This document shows, one piece after another, positions 11,150 to 23,879 of a DNA stretch of 64,000 nt (its first letter is position 1; every line of letters begins with the position of its first letter). The position numbers and the translations under genes are program-made. Source of the DNA: Acanthosepion esculentum (Eukaryota; Mollusca; Cephalopoda; Sepiida; Sepiidae); contig OZ038479.1 in NCBI GenBank assembly GCA_964036315.1, positions 55,363,746 to 55,427,745 on the forward strand, read 5' to 3'. A model generated the notes under the pieces. The model was not told the DNA's origin. It saw only the letters and a list, made by a program, of their open reading frames with translations, and ran no database searches.

Positions 11150-12880
11150 TCCAAATTTTTAATAATATAACTTAAGTATGCAGTCATTTTTTGTAATTTG
11201 ATGGAGTATCTGTGGGTGGACATTTCCTCACTAGGATTATTAGCTATATTGTTTATTGGATTATCAGGCAAGGAAGATCAAATAGGTTGCACATTTGAAA
11301 AATTTCCATTTTAGATTAGCATGAATAACAGAAATTATCAGTTTCATGACATTTGTGTGTCCAATATTTGCATGTGTGCATCTCTATTGCCTATAGAGAG
11401 GTGTGATGGTATAAATGTTTAGCAATCAAAATTCAAATTGCACTTGACACTGTGTTTCTTTAATACTAATGCTGTTGGAAAAAGCAGAAAACTATTACAG
11501 CTTTTGTCAAACAGCTACTTGTCTTTTTTCCTCATATACTGACAAATGAATTAATTTTTGAAGACGTCTGACCAACAAGTTACAAAAGAGGCAGATCACG
11601 CTTAGGTACATATCATTCATATTCGGATGTTAAGAAAACCTAATCCCACAGCTTTTACAGCAGGGATTACCAAGTGCCATATTAGATTTATATTAAAAGA
11701 AAATATTGCACAACACGTCATAAGGGACTATATTCATAGTGCAGAATTCCAGCCAAAAATTACGCCAGAAATCTCACATAGAAGTAAATGATTTTTGTGG
11801 GATGAAATTTGGGAGGATTGACAAAATTATGAATAAACAATAAGAGGAAGAATAAGGAACAAGACAAACATAACATGAGACAAACAATATATGTATACAA
11901 ACAAAGCAACTATAAGACAGTAATAAAGCTAAAGGTTTACAAAGTAGGAATACTGTTCACACGCAAAAGGGATACAGTCAAGTGGTTATAGCATTCTGAA
12001 AGAAAAGAAAGTGGTAAGCAAAAAGTTCAGGGATCTGTTCCATTTAGAGCATTACATTCCTTTATTTTTACTCTGCTGAAAGGCTTTGTAAATAAATCAT
12101 CATTTTCTTCTGATGGAATATATGATATTTTATTGTTCCATTTTGCACTTAATCCTTATGTTTCAATGTTGGTAGACAAGGCCCTTTAGATAGTTATATT
12201 ACCTTGACCAGATAGTGGCATGCTCATTTTCATTTGACTTAATCATAGTATTTAATAATTGAATAAGCATTTTTTCGTCTCCTATTTTGGCCGCTGATGC
12301 CATTCAGATGATGATAATGCTACACTAGGAACTTAAGGGCTTATTAGGTTTATTAAATACTAGACAATGTTTTTTTTTTCCTTTTTAATAGTGTAGAACT
12401 TGTTTGACTCTTACCACGTGATGAATAGTCAGCTTTCTTGAATATTGCCATAATTTTCTAACAGCATATTTGACATGGCAACCAACTATTTCTCAGTAAT
12501 ATTTTCCTCTACTGGTACATTGATATCCATTTCACAAAGATTTGATTTACAATCATTTATTTATTCTAAATTTGCATAAAATCTTTTCTATATATCGCAG
12601 TTAACTCATTTAGATAAAGTTTGTTTGAATGCAAATTGTTTACCTAAAAAGAAAATAGGTCGCAGTCATTTTGAATTGTTCATTTAAAAATCGTTTTACA
12701 GTGATTAATGCAGAATTACAATTTGTAGCCATGAGGATATCATCAAACCAAACAACAATAAAGTGCCTTTTATTTGAAATAGTTTTCATGTATATACCGG
12801 AGTCTGCTAAGTAGCACAATAGACTCTGCCCAAGTAAAAATAACTCAAAATTTCACAAACTAAAGGTCACTTGCAAGTGT
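11150..12880. other. Intergenic, no gene seen
   Basis: About 1.7 kb of moderately AT-rich sequence downstream (minus strand) of gene 2. No frame of credible length, no RNA gene and no clear repeat boundary were found. The 3' UTR of gene 2 may extend into it. Confidence 0.4.
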
Positions 12881-12888
12881 GCATTAAG

Positions 12889-13896
12889 TTATGTTTGAAT
12901 ATTTTGGACAGCTTGCTGCACAGATTTCTCTCCAGTGTGTGTTAACATGTGTCTTTTGAGAGATGAATTTAGGGAAAACTTAAATCCACAGATTTCACAG
13001 GCAAAATGTTTCTCTCCAGTGTGTGTTAACATGTGTCTTTTGAGATTTGAATTTTGGACAAACTTAAGTCCACAAATTTCACAGGCAAAAAGTTTTTCTT
13101 CATTGTGTGTATACATGTGTCGTTTGAGATGTCCATTTTGAGAAAAGTTTAATCCACAGACTTTACAGGGGAATGGCTTCTCCCCAGTGTGTGTAAACAT
13201 GTGTCTTTTGAGATGTGAATTTCGGGAAAACTTACATCCGCAAATTTCACAGTGGAAATGATTCTCTCCAGTGTGTGTATACATGTGAAGTTTGAGATGT
13301 GAATTTCGGGAAAATTTACATCCACAGATTTCACAGCAGAAATGTTTCTCTCCAGTGTGTGTATACATGTGACGTTTGACATGTGAATTTTGGGAAAACT
13401 TACATCCACAAATTTCACAGTGGAAATTTTTCTCTTCAGTGTGTGTATACATGTGTTGTTTAAGTCTTGAATTTTGGGAAAACTTATGTCCACAGATTTC
13501 ACAGCAGAAATGTTTCTCTCCAGTGTGTGTATAAATGTGTTGTTTGAGACTTGAATTTCGGGAAAACTTACATCCACAGATTTCACAGCGGAAATGTTTC
13601 TCCCCAGTGTGTGTATAAATGTGTTGTTTGAGAGTTGAATTTTGTGAAAAATTAGTTCCACAGATTTCACAGCGGAAATTCTTCTCTCCAGTGTGTGTAT
13701 AAATGTGTTGTTTGAGACTTGAATTTCGGGAAAACTTACATCCACAGATTTCACAGTGAAAACATTTCTCTCCAGTGTGTGTTAACATATGTTTTGTGAG
13801 TGATGATTTGAAAGAAAAACTTACTCCACAGATTTGACAGGGGAAATGCTTCTCTCCAGTTTGAGATCGCATGTTTGGTTTGAAATTTGAATTCAT
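12889..13896 (-). CDS. C2H2 zinc-finger protein, 11 fingers (gene 2, subfamily A)
   Basis: The 335-residue product has a 16-residue lead (MNSNF...), 11 tandem 28-residue C2H2 fingers and a SVQQAVQ tail ending at TAA. The ATG at 13896 lies in the remnant of a twelfth, degenerate finger, and the frame is closed upstream. Linkers are mostly THTGEK; finger 7 has TGEN and finger 9 has NEEK. Helix contact residues (-1, 2, 3, 6) run from F,S,S,K in finger 1 to L,S,S,R in finger 11. It is a close paralogue of gene 1, sharing the first finger, the tail, the 5' UTR and the acceptor. The likely role is nuclear DNA binding; no effector domain is visible. Confidence 0.9.
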   Translation of the reverse strand: MNSNFKPNMRSQTGEKHFPCQICGVSFSFKSSLTKHMLTHTGEKCFHCEICGCKFSRNSSLKQHIYTHTGEKNFRCEICGTNFSQNSTLKQHIYTHTGEKHFRCEICGCKFSRNSSLKQHIYTHTGEKHFCCEICGHKFSQNSRLKQHMYTHTEEKNFHCEICGCKFSQNSHVKRHMYTHTGEKHFCCEICGCKFSRNSHLKLHMYTHTGENHFHCEICGCKFSRNSHLKRHMFTHTGEKPFPCKVCGLNFSQNGHLKRHMYTHNEEKLFACEICGLKFVQNSNLKRHMLTHTGEKHFACEICGFKFSLNSSLKRHMLTHTGEKSVQQAVQNIQT

Positions 13897-14070
13897 TGAA
13901 AATGTATTTTCAAATTACAGATTTCAAAGGAAGTAGTTTATCATTATCTGTGTCCTGTTATGTCTCACCATTTAAAAGTGAATACCAATCCATGAATTTC
14001 ACAATGTAAGAATGCCTTTTTCTTCATAAATATTCGTCATGATTTCAGGTACTCTCAAAGATGGAAACTG
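13897..14070 (-). other. 5' UTR of array exon and splice acceptor, gene 2
   Basis: On the minus strand TTCTTTTTCAG ends at 14068 and the exon begins TTTCCATC at 14067, matching gene 1's junction. The sequence between it and the ATG is diverged finger remnant and untranslated DNA. Confidence 0.6.
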
Positions 14071-17000
14071 AAAAAGAATTAATAAATTGAGTACTGGAGT
14101 AAAAATAACTATATAGGGTTCTGAAATAAGTTTACAAAAAAATCATTTTCAAATATCTTTTTAAAGCGGCTCTGAAAATCATAACATTTGCATTGTTATA
14201 GTATATGATATAATTTGTTAATTTAAAGGGATTTGTGATCAACTACAATTTTGAACACGGAAAAAAGGAAGGCAGAAATCCTGATAAATTAGTATTTAAA
14301 TCTGACACGTTATAAAGTTTATTCTGACTGAAATCAATTGTAGAATGCAAATTGGATTTAATTTGACCATCAAATGAAGTCAGGTGCAGGAGTTGTTTTA
14401 AAGTTATTAACAGTAACTGAGTTCCGAGCAGAAGTGGGTGGCCTCACAACTGCATCCAGGCTAGCAGGAAAGAGAACAACAATGTTGCAAAGATGGTTAT
14501 ACAAACAACAGCTCTAGAAATGAGTTGGAGAAACTCTCACATACTGCAAACAGAGAATGTCAGGGCTACATGCCAGACTTGGTGTGTGTGGTAAAAGCAA
14601 GTGTTGCATACCACAGATTAGCTGAGACAAAATGATGAAATACAAGCTCGAATAAAACTGTACCGTTGAATGTTAAGATGTCATAGGAATGTGTTGTCAT
14701 GTCCTTGATTATTACTTTACTATTGTGTTAGTATAGGTAAGAGATGTTATTGTACCCTGGGGACCTTGCAAAAGTTTTAAATTTCTGTATTACTTTGCAC
14801 CATTAATTAAAACTATATTTACTGTTTATGAATGGAAAATACAATTCAGCACCCCCACTAATATTTTAAAAGGAATTTTGATTTTTTTGTGTGTGTATAA
14901 ACATGCTGATTTTTGTAAGCATGGTTATCCATATGCAACATTAGCAGAAAATAAGAGCTATAACTATAGTAAATTTAAAGCAAAGTACTTAAAATGAGCA
15001 AATTTAAAGTTAAATTAATCTGATTTAAAACAAATATTACTTATAGCATAAAATAGGCATTTCTTAACCATGGGGGTCTTGCTTTCTGATGTGTTAATTG
15101 ATTTACTGACAGCCGAATGACTGCCAAAAACATGTTCATAGTTAAGTATGGTGGAGCAGATGATAATTTTTATGAGGGACAGCCCTTAAAACATGTGACC
15201 ATTTCATGATAGATTTATCAGTTTAAACATCCATAATTAATAATTTTGCACATATATCACACAAAAATTAATTGAAATTCTTTTTAAAATATTGAGGATT
15301 ATCAGATTGTAATAAGCTTTACAATATAGGATTAGTAAGTATAGTTTTAATTAATAAAAAATATTTCCTCAGAATTATCACTTAAAACTGAATTTTAAAA
15401 GATTTGAAAACTATAAATTATTCAATTTAAAATTGTAAAAACTGCAAACAAATCTTGTAAAAATTCATTTTTCATCAAAAATTTTTTTCTTCAGACAATA
15501 TTGTCTTTAATATATATTATTCATAACACCAATTAAAAGCTTCTCTAATTAAATAATCTCTTAATTTTATTGCATCATTTTATTTTTGCCAAGACAAGCC
15601 CTGATTTTGCCAAAAAATCTGGTGATTTAAATTCTTCAAAAACTTCTGCTTTTAACTAATATAGTCATTAAAAATTACATTTAATATCTCAAATTTTTAT
15701 AAAATTAAGTAAATGTAAAATAAAAAATATTTTTACTGTAATATTACTGCAAAAAATGTTTTTTTTTTACATATGTTACACCCCACTTACTTAATTTCAA
15801 GAAATGAAATCGTTTGTCCAGACTTTTTATTAGCTAAAAGTAGGACTCCTTGAAGAATGTAAATCATTCAATTTTTTTCAAACTTTTGCTCATTTTCTGA
15901 AAATCTGCTCTGAATAGTAAAGTAAAAAAAAAATGTAATAAAACTATGACATTATAAAACCTTTTAATTACTTTTGTAATCAAAAACCCTCATACAGCCA
16001 TTTAAATCCACATCACACTTTGGTCAAAGTGCATTCCACTTAGAAGATCAAAATTAAAAAGAACAATGTGCTGGTCTATCAAACAGAAAAACTTGAGATG
16101 GAGTTAAAATCCTATCTTCTGATTGTTGTTATTTCACTTTCAATGGCCTCATGCCATTTTATAGTCAGCTTATAAGACATTATTATTTTAAGAAAAATTT
16201 TTTTTCAATGAATAATGAATTTTTACAAGAATTTTTTCATTTTTAAAAAATTTTAATTATAATAATTTATCATAATTTAAAAATTGTTTAATAATTTTGC
16301 ACACAATATTTCTTTTAGATCATATTGTAATTAAGTAGAAACTATATTTACATATCAAAAATTGAAAAGCTTAATACAAGTCATTTTGCACCAATATTTT
16401 TAAAATTAGATTTTTTTTTTTTACATTAAGCATTCCCATTTTTCATCTATGGTAGTCTATACATAACATTATTATGTCATATGTTCTAATTGTTATCCAC
16501 TTTTTACAGAGAAAATTGCTTGTGTCCAATTTGTTATTCATTGCTTAAATTTCAACAGCATTTAATCAACATTCCTTCAGTTTTAAAACTTTAAAATAAG
16601 TTTTACTTTTTTTAATTTCTATTTCATAAGATATTTTAATTTTATCTATTTTAGTGTGGGTCATAAATTATTGAGTTAATTCTATCATGGTATTTCATCA
16701 CAGTTATTAAATTTTAAAATTAATCTATGAAAATTTTATAGTATTTTAAATTTTATTGTTTTTTCATAAAGCATCTTCAAACGTAATTAAAAGTCAATAA
16801 AATATTAGATAATTGCTGAAAATATGTTACTTCATAAAAATTACTAGCTAGTTAAAAAAAATGGGTTCACTTAGATTTCGTAAATTTATGTCAATTCTGG
16901 TCATCCATACTAGCTGTCAACACCTTGTAGCTTGTCAGTAGGATCAATAAAGACATGAGAAAAACAGGGTCCACCATTAAGAAATGCTTGTATACTATTT

Positions 17001-18090
17001 TTTTTAATGCTATAAGTAATATTTGTTTCAAATCAGATTAATTTAACTTTAAATTCACTAATTTTACTCAAATAATGTGTCACAAATATATATTTTATTT
17101 TTGAAGGATTTTTAAAATCGATAATCAAATTTTATTTTAAAATTTGTTAAAATGTAAGAAATGGTCTCCAGTAAATATAATTTTTGAAATCGAGCAACTA
17201 TTTGACATTCCAATCTATATAATTTCTGTTTGAAATACACCAGAGTATGTTACCTACTGGAAATGGTCAATTTAATCCTTTAGCTTTCAATTAAAGCTAG
17301 AATGAAATCTTCAAGAATGCGTTTTCATTTTTTAAAATTCGTTTGAAACCTTAGGTATTGAAAATTTATACCAAATTAGTGGAGGTACCTAGAACGTTAG
17401 TACAACTGCTGACACAAGAAAAACAAGATTTTTAATCAAAATTTTGAAAGATTTTGAATTTGAAAGATTTTTCAGCAAGACTACATAGGCACAATTCAGG
17501 AATAAAGTCAAGTGTTTTAAAGAGTTGTTTCTCCTGGTAGTGAGGATCCAGCCTCATAAATTATGTTGCTTTTGTTCTGGCTAGCACATGTCAAATTCTC
17601 TGACTGACCGACATCATCATCATCGCATTTTCAATATTAAATTTTTTTTTTTTTTTTACATAGTTCACTAAATATTTTTTCATTTTTTTTTTTAAATATA
17701 ATAAATTTTTCTTTTTCAGTGATAGACATACTGCAATTATTATTTTTTCTTCTTTAGATTCAATTTTAGGGACAGAAGCATTGCAAGCTTTGGACATATC
17801 TTCGTTTAAAAGTAAACTTAGAACTTTCAAAGTATTTAATTTTTAAGAATGACTTTAAAACACTGGTAATCAAACAACTGGTAACTGCTATGCTCTTTTT
17901 TTAGCGATCTCATGGAGGTACCTACGCTAAGTCTTTGTTTTTTATATAAAAATACGAAAATAACTAATTCACATGAATTTTAGGCTATTATTATCTTTCA
18001 AATAAAACCAAAATTTAAGTTCAAAGAACATTATTTAAATTATTTGAAATACTTTTTTTAGGAAGTCCGTGACAGTTCGTCTAAAAACTT
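14071..18090 (-). other. Putative intron of zinc-finger gene 2
   Basis: AT-rich intron, much of it alignable with gene 1's intron, including the tracts aatctgctctgaat and cattccaatctatataat. A terminal-inverted-repeat end (agtggaggtaccta) is at 17379-17392. A less AT-rich patch at 14380-14680 has no recognisable content. Confidence 0.5.
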
Positions 18091-18260
18091 ACCTTTTTTT
18101 ATATTCAAAAGTTTTTCCTACAAAAACAAACAAAATTAAGATGTTGTTGGACTTCATATCGCTTTCTCGATCTCAGGAATATTTTATAATCAATAAAACT
18201 TTCGATTTTCAAGGAGACTGCAATTAAAAATGGATTTGAAAATTGAGCGTATGTAGTTTC
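18091..18260 (-). other. Putative non-coding exon 1 of zinc-finger gene 2
   Basis: The exon ends at 18093 with donor GTAAGTTTTTAG on the minus strand. The flanking exon sequence matches gene 1's exon 1 at 8973. The upper boundary is unknown. Confidence 0.5.
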
Positions 18261-18464
18261 TGAACAGAACAACGAATTAAAGTAACCGGTGCAAAACAAC
18301 AATTTGTTCCTTGTTCAAAAATAGTCTGGGTATAATAGCAGAACATTGCATCGGAAGCTGTATTTTTTTCTAATTTGTCATAGAATTTATTGACGGAAAA
18401 TTATAAACCTCTTAAAAATCCAATATTTTTCCAAGATATTTGCTTCAAAGAAAATTAGTAATTT

Positions 18465-18992
18465 AAGTTGTCGGAGTTAGCTCCTCCTCATTTCCTTAAT
18501 CCTTCAAAAAGCGGTCTCTCTCTCACGAGTATAAATACTGGTTGACCTTTCGCCTCTATCTCTTTTCCGACTTACGCCTCGGGCGGCCATCTCGCGGGAG
18601 ATGAGGTAAAATCTCTTTTTCGACTCAGGACTCGAGCCGCAACCTATAAAACTTTCTCTTTTCCACTTACACCAATACGTGACCTCACACATACAGCGTT
18701 TCCCATATTCTGGGAACAGGCTAAAGACAATACACGTACGCACGACACTCAACACAACACACACACACACACACATAACTTCTCCACACAAACCCTATGT
18801 CTTCGTGTATTAATATATTTGTTTACCCATAATATATATTTGTTTATCCATGTATATCGGTCTTGTTTGTTTTCTTTATCTTCTTTGGACTTAATTATAG
18901 TCCAACATTCTTATGTAGCTGGACCGGCTAGCAGGAAATCTTAGCCCAGAGATATCATCCTCATCTTCACCCCGCACGGTCCTCTACAAAGT
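18465..18992 (+). mobile_element. Solo LTR (family 1) with 4-bp target duplication
   Basis: A 520-bp segment (18469-18988) begins TGTCGGAGTT and ends CTCTACA, with aagt on both sides. It is GC-richer than the surroundings and carries a (CA)n run. A minus-strand relative at 50722-51184 shares the start (GCTCCTCCTCA, CCTTAATCC) and other blocks. No internal coding region adjoins, so it is a solo LTR left by recombination. The superfamily is not determined from the LTR alone. Confidence 0.85.
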
Positions 18993-19019
18993 ATTTTTTT
19001 ATATTGTTTTTTATTATCA

Positions 19020-19375
19020 CTCACAATGGACGCTTTTTTATTGTCATCTCAAATCACGCGTGAAATTGTAAAAAATACAAAGGATCAAATGGACTACAAT
19101 CTAGAAATTGGTTTCGTTTTTTATGCTTAAAAAGAATAAATTATATGTGACATACTAATCACAATTTTAAGAATATAATTTTCTTATTTGATGCGCTTTC
19201 ATGAAGCTTAGTAGAATAAATTTTATGTTCATACGACATTAAAGCGTATACAACGGAACTTTATTTACAAAATAGTTAAATTATACATTTGTTTGAGTTT
19301 AATTTTAACTCATTTCTTTTATTTTCTTGCCTGTTTGATGTCATAAAATATTCAGCTGTACAGGAGATATAAAAC
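19020..19375 (-). promoter_or_regulatory. Conserved upstream region of gene 2, candidate promoter
   Basis: Matches 9510-9965 above gene 1, ending at the shared gatgtcataaaatattcagc block. It is now cut off from exon 1 (18093) by the solo LTR insertion at 18469, which could alter gene 2 transcription. Confidence 0.35.
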
Positions 19376-19394
19376 AGGGTTTTAGATATATACA

Positions 19395-20405
19395 CTACGT
19401 GCGTACCTAGAAGGATTAATATACCTGTCTCCGTGTTTCATTCTTCACCCGTCTTCCACGAGCTGTTAGGCACTGTGGGATATATCGCTATCCCCACCTT
19501 CATTTTGACGCACGTGCGACTTTTCACCCCTTCCTCTCACGTTCGGCCGGTTATAGTAGTAAACCGCTGTCTTAGCCGAAGATGAGGAAGAATTCGTTTT
19601 TTCGCGCGCTTTTGCGCTGATGTCACGGCAAATTGGCTTTTTCAAATCAGTCGCCCCTAGATCTTTTGACCCGGCCTGGCTGGCTCACTTGTCTCTCGCC
19701 GGTAACCACATATATACTGACAGAGACATTTTATTTGGCAAACCTTGCCTAGACCTCATGGCTCGTCGCTGTATCTTACACTGTCGTCACCTTATGACAG
19801 ATTTTTCGTCCCAAGCGAGCATCCTTTTCGAGCCGCCAACTTCCAGGAACTTTCAAAAACTTCAACCTGATGAATCTTTCACATTCACTGTACTTTCTGA
19901 ACCTGTTACTTTAAAAAGAATTACATAGACTCACAATTATAAACTCTCGCAGTGAGTATTTTTTTTCCTTGCCGTATGTTTATGCATTACAACTGACTTT
20001 CTTCCTGAAGAACTATTTCCCGCCATAGCCATCTTGGATTTAAATTTTGGCGCGGAACTTTATCCACCTTTTTGTCAACTACCATATTTCCAGTGTCTCA
20101 CTGAAGGTCTTAACTGAAGACAATTAAATTTCATTCTCTACAACATTTCCAGTAACCTTACTGAAGACAATCTACTTGGCCTCTTTCTCAATTACTGCAT
20201 TTTCCAGTACATTTACTGAAGGTCTTCATTGAAGACAAATTACTTGTTAATAAAATTTATGTTTGTTCTTAACCTTTCGTTGTTTTATATTTTCTTTTTT
20301 TTTTTTACTTTGCTTGTGGATTCGGTAGTAGTGTGTAGTGTCTGGCACAAGGCCTTATTTTCGTAAGCCAGATCTGCACCGCTGTCGGGTCCACAACAGC
20401 ACTAC
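19395..20405 (+). mobile_element. GC-richer LTR-like island with small ORF, polyA signal and minisatellite
   Basis: Composition changes sharply here. The segment holds an E2F-like TTCGCGCG tract near 19601, an open frame of 102 codons at 19620-19928 with no recognised homology, three about 57-bp repeats (starts near 20087, 20146, 20201; unit contains tttccagt and tgaagacaa), an AATAAA signal near 20252 and a terminal cactaca at 20405. This architecture suits a long LTR (promoter, polyadenylation, CA end). I could not identify the 5' end or a matching target duplication, so it could also be a genuine promoter or first exon. Confidence 0.3.
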
Positions 20406-22785
20406 AGTCATAAAGTACACAACTGCAGCCAATGAGACATTTTTGTAACTATTCTGATTTTAAAATTTATAAAACTGAATGGATTTGTTGAGGGCTTGCA
20501 GCGCCTGGTCACCACCGAAATCTCAAACATACAAAATTTATCAAGCATCAATTCGAAACAAAGACAAAACTCGGTTTAGACACATCCAAAATAACATTTA
20601 TTCAAAAACGGCAGTATGTATTGACTGTGGGTGATTCGGTTGTGTACGGTATTAGTGTTCGAGTATATAGGTAAAAGTGGTTTTCACATTTGTGCACATG
20701 GTGAAGAGTTTAAAATGTATTTTGCTTAATTACATTTTCGAGATAGTAAGTATCAGTGAAACAGTATCTAACTGGTGTCGCTAATATGGTTGTTCCCAGT
20801 TCTTGGCCTGGTTACCATGGTGATGTTGTGAATCTGTTCGTACTTTGACCGCAGTCGTTCAACGGAGTGGAAAAAAGGGATGAGTTTCCTTCAAGCTGCC
20901 GACATGAAGTTCAGTAGCTGGCAGATTTCTCCGACCTGAACTGTAAATTTCTGCGCTATCTATATGTTTACGACGGCTGTCGGCGATGTGGGGTGAAGAC
21001 GTTGTTGTAAGCTAAAATTCGCATCTATTTGAGATAAATGAGTGGAGGAAAAAGCATATTTTCCGACCAATCGTTTTTTAGGTCTGCTACTAATTTAATT
21101 ATTTCAGAAATGTTTCTTTTTCCGAAAATCTTGGTAAAATATTTTTTATATCTCTTAGTTATTTAATTTTAGGAAATTTCGAAAATTCACTTTTGAAGCG
21201 CTTAATGTTTATTAGGACAAAAACTTGAAATAATTAACTCATAATTATTTTGGTCGAACAGATACCTCAATTACAGAAAATATGCATTGAATACTTAAAA
21301 AATGCGATGAAAAATTTTAAACGATTTTATGTATAAAATCCATAATGGCACGACGCTCTTAAGAAAAATATATTTTACGGTGATTATTTTATTTTTAGAA
21401 GAAGTTTATTATTTTTTTAAAGTTTTAATTAGAATTATAAAATTTGAAATCTTCAAATTCTGTAACAATTTGTTGCATACTTTTTTTTCAGAAAGTAATG
21501 TTAAATAATTAAAACGTGAATATAGAATTAATACAATTATTGTTCTTTCTCTTCTGGGAAGAATATAAAAATTTTATATGAAATAAATGTAAATTATATA
21601 AATGAATAATGAAAAGGTGAAGATAAAAATTAATATAATAGATTAGGTTTGTTTATTACTAGGTATCACAGATGAAAATTTCAAACAGGTACTAGGTGTT
21701 GTCTGATTGCATCTTCTCAATCTACATTATTAAAGAAACTTAGCAGTTTTTATTTCATCAAAATATCTCAAACCGTTTAGTTTTGGCAGATTTCTACACA
21801 TGTGCTCGACTTAGGACAAAATACCATATTTGGACTCCTATATTTTAAAAATCAATTAAGAACAACAGTTAAAATTATACTATCTTGTTAGGTACATAAC
21901 AAAGAAATTAATAATAAAATTACAGATAGTATCACTGCATATTTCTTAAATAAATTCAGTCTGAATATGCAAATTTTATAAATCAAAGCTTCTGCAACGA
22001 CGTGCAAACAACTCATAACTTGAGGTTTGACATTTCATAAAACTGGAAATAAGACCTACATTCATCCCAAATTTCAAATATCATATTATGACTATACCAG
22101 TAACATGCCTAATTTTTGGATGAGTGATAGAATGGATATATTCTGGATTATTCCACTTCAAAATTGAAAAAAATTGCTTTTTAACCTTTTATCACAAGGT
22201 ATTTGAAAGGCCGATTTTAGAATTGCTTGAATTGTGTCATAAAATGAATACTTCTTACACCAAATTTCATATCTAGCCATTTCTGGGGGTGCTCTTTCCA
22301 TTTATCAAGGTTTAAATGACCTAAAATCAACAGATTAGAATGTATATGGAGCAGATGCTGAATAAGTACAGTCCTGACTCAACATGTACAATTTCTGGAC
22401 TGTAGAGAGAGAGCTTAACGCACTAATGATTACTAATAATCCGTATGAAATAAATATTAATAAGAAATAATAAATTAAGAAAATGAATATGAAATCATAA
22501 ATTTGTATCTAGATAGCAATAAATCGTAACTAATATCCATTCATTAGATAATTTAAAAAGTAAGAAAATTGTTTGAAGGGGTAACTTTAAACAAAATGTT
22601 ACTTGGTAACTGAAAGGCTGATAATTATTGTGAGAATACTGCAAAAACATAAAAGACATTCTAGAATTTTTTGTAGAATGTTTTTTTTTTATCTCATTCT
22701 TTGAATATGAACATTTTTCGATCAATAAGTCCGTTTTTTTTTTTTGTGATTTGAATCTGAGCGTAAACAAATCGATTTTTGTTTC
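20406..22785. other. Intergenic, no gene seen
   Basis: The part 20500-21010 is less AT-rich and contains a plus-strand GTAAGC that could be a donor, but nothing else supports an exon. The remainder is plain AT-rich DNA. Confidence 0.35.
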
Positions 22786-22790
22786 ATATT

Positions 22791-23015
22791 TGAATAAAAC
22801 TATGTTGCTCTTCTGCTTGTTTCACTTTAATTTTAATATTTGCTCTAATGATGAGATACCTCTTTCATGGTTTATCAAACTGATTCCTGATACTTGCATT
22901 CATTTGAATAAATCTATGTTGCTCCTCTGCTTATTCCACTTTAATTCTACAGTGTGACTTATAGATGAGAAGCCTCTTTCATGGTTCATGAAACGATTCC
23001 TTCCTCTTCCGCTGC
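22791..23015. repeat. Two tandem copies of a 114-bp unit
   Basis: Units start at 22791 and 22905 with tgaataaa; both contain tatgttgctc, cactttaat and ctctttcatgg. A third, separate copy is at about 63750-63850. Confidence 0.75.
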
Positions 23016-23870
23016 TTGACTGATTCTCTTTAGATTTTACAAACCTTCAAATGTTAACATCTCCATAAAAATGATTTTTTTCTTTTGATTCTCTTGTCAA
23101 AGAGCCTGTTTTCTTTACTGTATATCTTTTGATCTTTTCTATATTATAGCTTTCTATTTGTTGCCTTCAAAGTGTTATCTGAGTTATTTCCACTGTCACC
23201 TTTTTCTTTCTCTTCAGAGTTTGTTATAAAAATGTGCACAGTAACACAAAAGAACAAATAAAACAAATATTACTGCTGGTGAGATGAAAGGAAAAGAAAA
23301 CAAGAACTGTCAATATAAAATTCTTTGTATTGACAATACAGAGGATATGAATTGAATGTCTATGTGTGAAATGTTGGTGACATTTGAAGAAAGGTCAAAG
23401 TTAGTAAGGATTAAAGTTGATCTTGTTATGATCTGGAACAATGCATATGCAAATAAGTTTATTTACTATTGATCTCTCTGCTTTTCAATAATCTCTTGCT
23501 GGTCATATTAAATTTTACAACACATGTGAAACTGAAAATGTTGAAAATTTATTAAAGTTATGAATATAACATCTAAAAGAAACTGATATTACATAAAACA
23601 AAGGAAGACTTCAAGGCCAATACATAAATATTATGCAAAATAGAATCAGTGAACAGAGTTCAAATACTGGCTAAGATAATACGTGTTCGCATCACACTAA
23701 TACATCAAATGTTTTAATAAATTTATTAAATAACCCTGAAGAGGAATGTTCCTAATATTTTGGATATATTAAATAAATCTGACCTCCATGAAATAATTAT
23801 AATATTATTTTCCCTGGTAAAGTCTTCATATTCAGAATTAGTTTTTTTCTTTTTAAATCCATAACATTTG
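23016..23870. repeat. 3' flank shared between subfamily B genes
   Basis: From about 23430 this matches 41395-41840 downstream of gene 4, including tttcaataatc and a shared block near gtgaaactgaaaa. It is part of the block duplication that produced genes 3 and 4. Confidence 0.55.
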
Positions 23871-23879
23871 CAAAACGTC

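Noticed and set aside
13149..13754. A 201-codon minus-strand frame overlapping gene 2, and a similar one at 3549-3746
   Set aside because: Shifted reading of the finger repeats; no zinc ligands in register and no independent start context.
18504..18791. A 95-codon minus-strand frame with serine, arginine and valine runs
   Set aside because: Entirely within the family 1 solo LTR and partly made by its (CA)n tract.
20800..21010. A possible plus-strand first exon ending at a GTAAGC donor
   Set aside because: Only composition and one donor-like hexamer support it; no acceptor or coding exon follows.
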